DNA from: Spirochaetaceae bacterium UBA6089
GTDB taxonomy: Bacteria > Spirochaetota > Spirochaetia > Treponematales > Rectinemataceae
DNA: 51,083 nucleotides
Direction: 5' to 3'
NCBI GenBank assembly: GCA_002435985.1
Contig: DIXD01000033.1
Coordinates: 1 to 51,083, forward strand
Shown here: positions 50,520 through 51,083 of the stretch, one piece after another
Numbering within the stretch: the first letter of the stretch is position 1
How the letters are laid out: each line of letters begins with the position of its first letter
Translations under genes and position numbers: made by a program
The notes under the pieces: generated by a model
Seen by the model: only the letters and a program-made list of their open reading frames with translations
Database searches by the model: none
Told to the model about the DNA's origin: nothing

Positions 50520-51083
50520 GCTCTCTTTATCCTTTGCCTTGAGAAGGTCGCCAAGCGTATAGCCGGCCTCGCCTTCGTCTTCTTGGATGAATCGAGAAAT
50601 CTCTTCCCGTTGTTCTCTTTGGACGAGGTCCCTGATGGAGAGGCCAAGCCTCTGTCTATCGGCACTGAGGTCAGTGATGACTGCCTTGACCTGCATGCCC
50701 GGTCGATATTTCTTGAGAGCATCGTCGTAGGATTCGCTTCGATCGGATACGAGGTCCTGTTTTTTAATGAGGCCCTCAATATCTCCAGGCACTTTGACGA
50801 ATACACCAAAATCGGCCACCGAAGAGACTGTACCTTCGACGATCGAGCCTGGCCTATAGGTCTTAGCGAAGGAGCGCCACGGGTCTTCGCTCAGCTGTTT
50901 TACGCCAAGACGAATGTTGCGCTCTTCTGGATTGCTCTCGAGCACGATGACGTCGATCTCATCGCCCTCATGAAGCACGGAGGAGGGGTTCTTGACTTTT
51001 TGAGTCCAGGAATAGTCGTCGATATGCAGAAATCCATCGATTCCCTCTTCCATTTCGATGAAGGCACCGGCGTTCGTGACCTT
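50514..51083 (-). CDS. rpsA: 30S ribosomal protein S1, C-terminal part (cut by window edge)
   Basis: The reading frame stays open to the window edge, so only the last 189 residues are seen. They contain the end of one S1 repeat (VTNAGAFIEMEEGIDGFLH, NIRLGVKQLSEDPW) and a full one (PGSIVEGTVSSVADFGVFVKVPGDIEGLI ... VITDLSADRQRLGLSIRDL, in parts), then an acidic Glu/Lys tail. S1 binds mRNA on the 30S subunit. The internal ATG at 51053 is not a real start, because the S1-repeat sequence continues upstream of it. Being the first gene here on this strand, it may drive the three downstream genes. Confidence 0.9.
   Translation of the reverse strand, partial: KVTNAGAFIEMEEGIDGFLHIDDYSWTQKVKNPSSVLHEGDEIDVIVLESNPEERNIRLGVKQLSEDPWRSFAKTYRPGSIVEGTVSSVADFGVFVKVPGDIEGLIKKQDLVSDRSESYDDALKKYRPGMQVKAVITDLSADRQRLGLSIRDLVQREQREEISRFIQEDEGEAGYTLGDLLKAKDKESD

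Noticed and set aside
51053..51055. ATG at 51053 as the start of the S1-domain protein
   Set aside because: Conserved S1 residues continue in frame past it to the window edge, so the gene is truncated by the window.

Overview
The window looks like chromosomal core DNA from a spirochaete, most likely a treponeme or close relative. This rests on gene order and gene architecture as I remember them, not on a search. The run rimP-nusA-infB-rbfA-truB-ribF-rpsO-pnp-dut-lptF-lptG-tgt, the run dnaG-rpoD-zinc-ribbon protein-rnpB-TPR gene-mreBCD-pbp2-rodA, and a GreA of almost 900 residues with a huge helical N-terminal part are all familiar from Treponema and Borrelia. Base composition is moderate (about half G+C) and coding density is very high, with many start/stop overlaps of 1-11 bases. 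I see no insertion sequence, prophage, CRISPR array, integrase or restriction system.

Layout. 119-12366 (+) is one tight translation/RNA-processing operon (ribosome maturation, NusA, IF2, RbfA, TruB, a RibF with an eroded kinase half, S15, PNPase, dUTPase) that runs into a pair of LptF/LptG-type permeases. 12411-13553 is tgt. 13696-17357 (-) holds the giant GreA and an upstream TPR-like gene. 17490-20608 (+) holds rpe, then two exported proteins of unknown function and D-aminoacyl-tRNA deacylase, ending in a terminator shared with the convergent ppdK (20714-23533, -). A lipoprotein and a YlxP-like DUF503 protein (-) are divergent from metG and a FemX-like aminoacyltransferase (+). An AMMECR1/MEMO gene pair (-) is divergent from a small coiled-coil gene, a galactokinase-like GHMP kinase and surE (+). 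Two tRNAs (Thr-UGU, Tyr-GUA) with their own promoter and terminator follow.

32297-47322 (+) is a macromolecular-synthesis and cell-shape block: mltG, dnaG, rpoD (sigma-70), a coiled-coil zinc-ribbon protein, RNase P RNA, a TPR membrane protein, mreB, mreC, mreD, PBP2, RodA and a radical SAM/DUF2344 fusion protein. Convergent to it, 47530-51083 (-) carries the 3' part of a ribosomal protein S1 gene (cut by the window edge), a GAF-AAA+-Fis activator, a TPR membrane protein and a lipoprotein.

I do not see a complete new multi-gene system. What stands out is regulatory and architectural: a metG promoter with a perfect palindrome filling its spacer and almost no leader; two further promoters whose -10 box lies 8 bases before an ATG with no Shine-Dalgarno; an 8-bp half-site shared by the rpe and ppdK promoter regions; proteins with unusual tails or fusions (NusA zinc ribbon, PPDK basic tail, GreA, radical SAM fusion with a 28% G+C joint); a RibF without a recognisable flavokinase motif; a MEMO/AMMECR1 pair without its radical SAM partner nearby; and a small uncharacterised protein at 29643.
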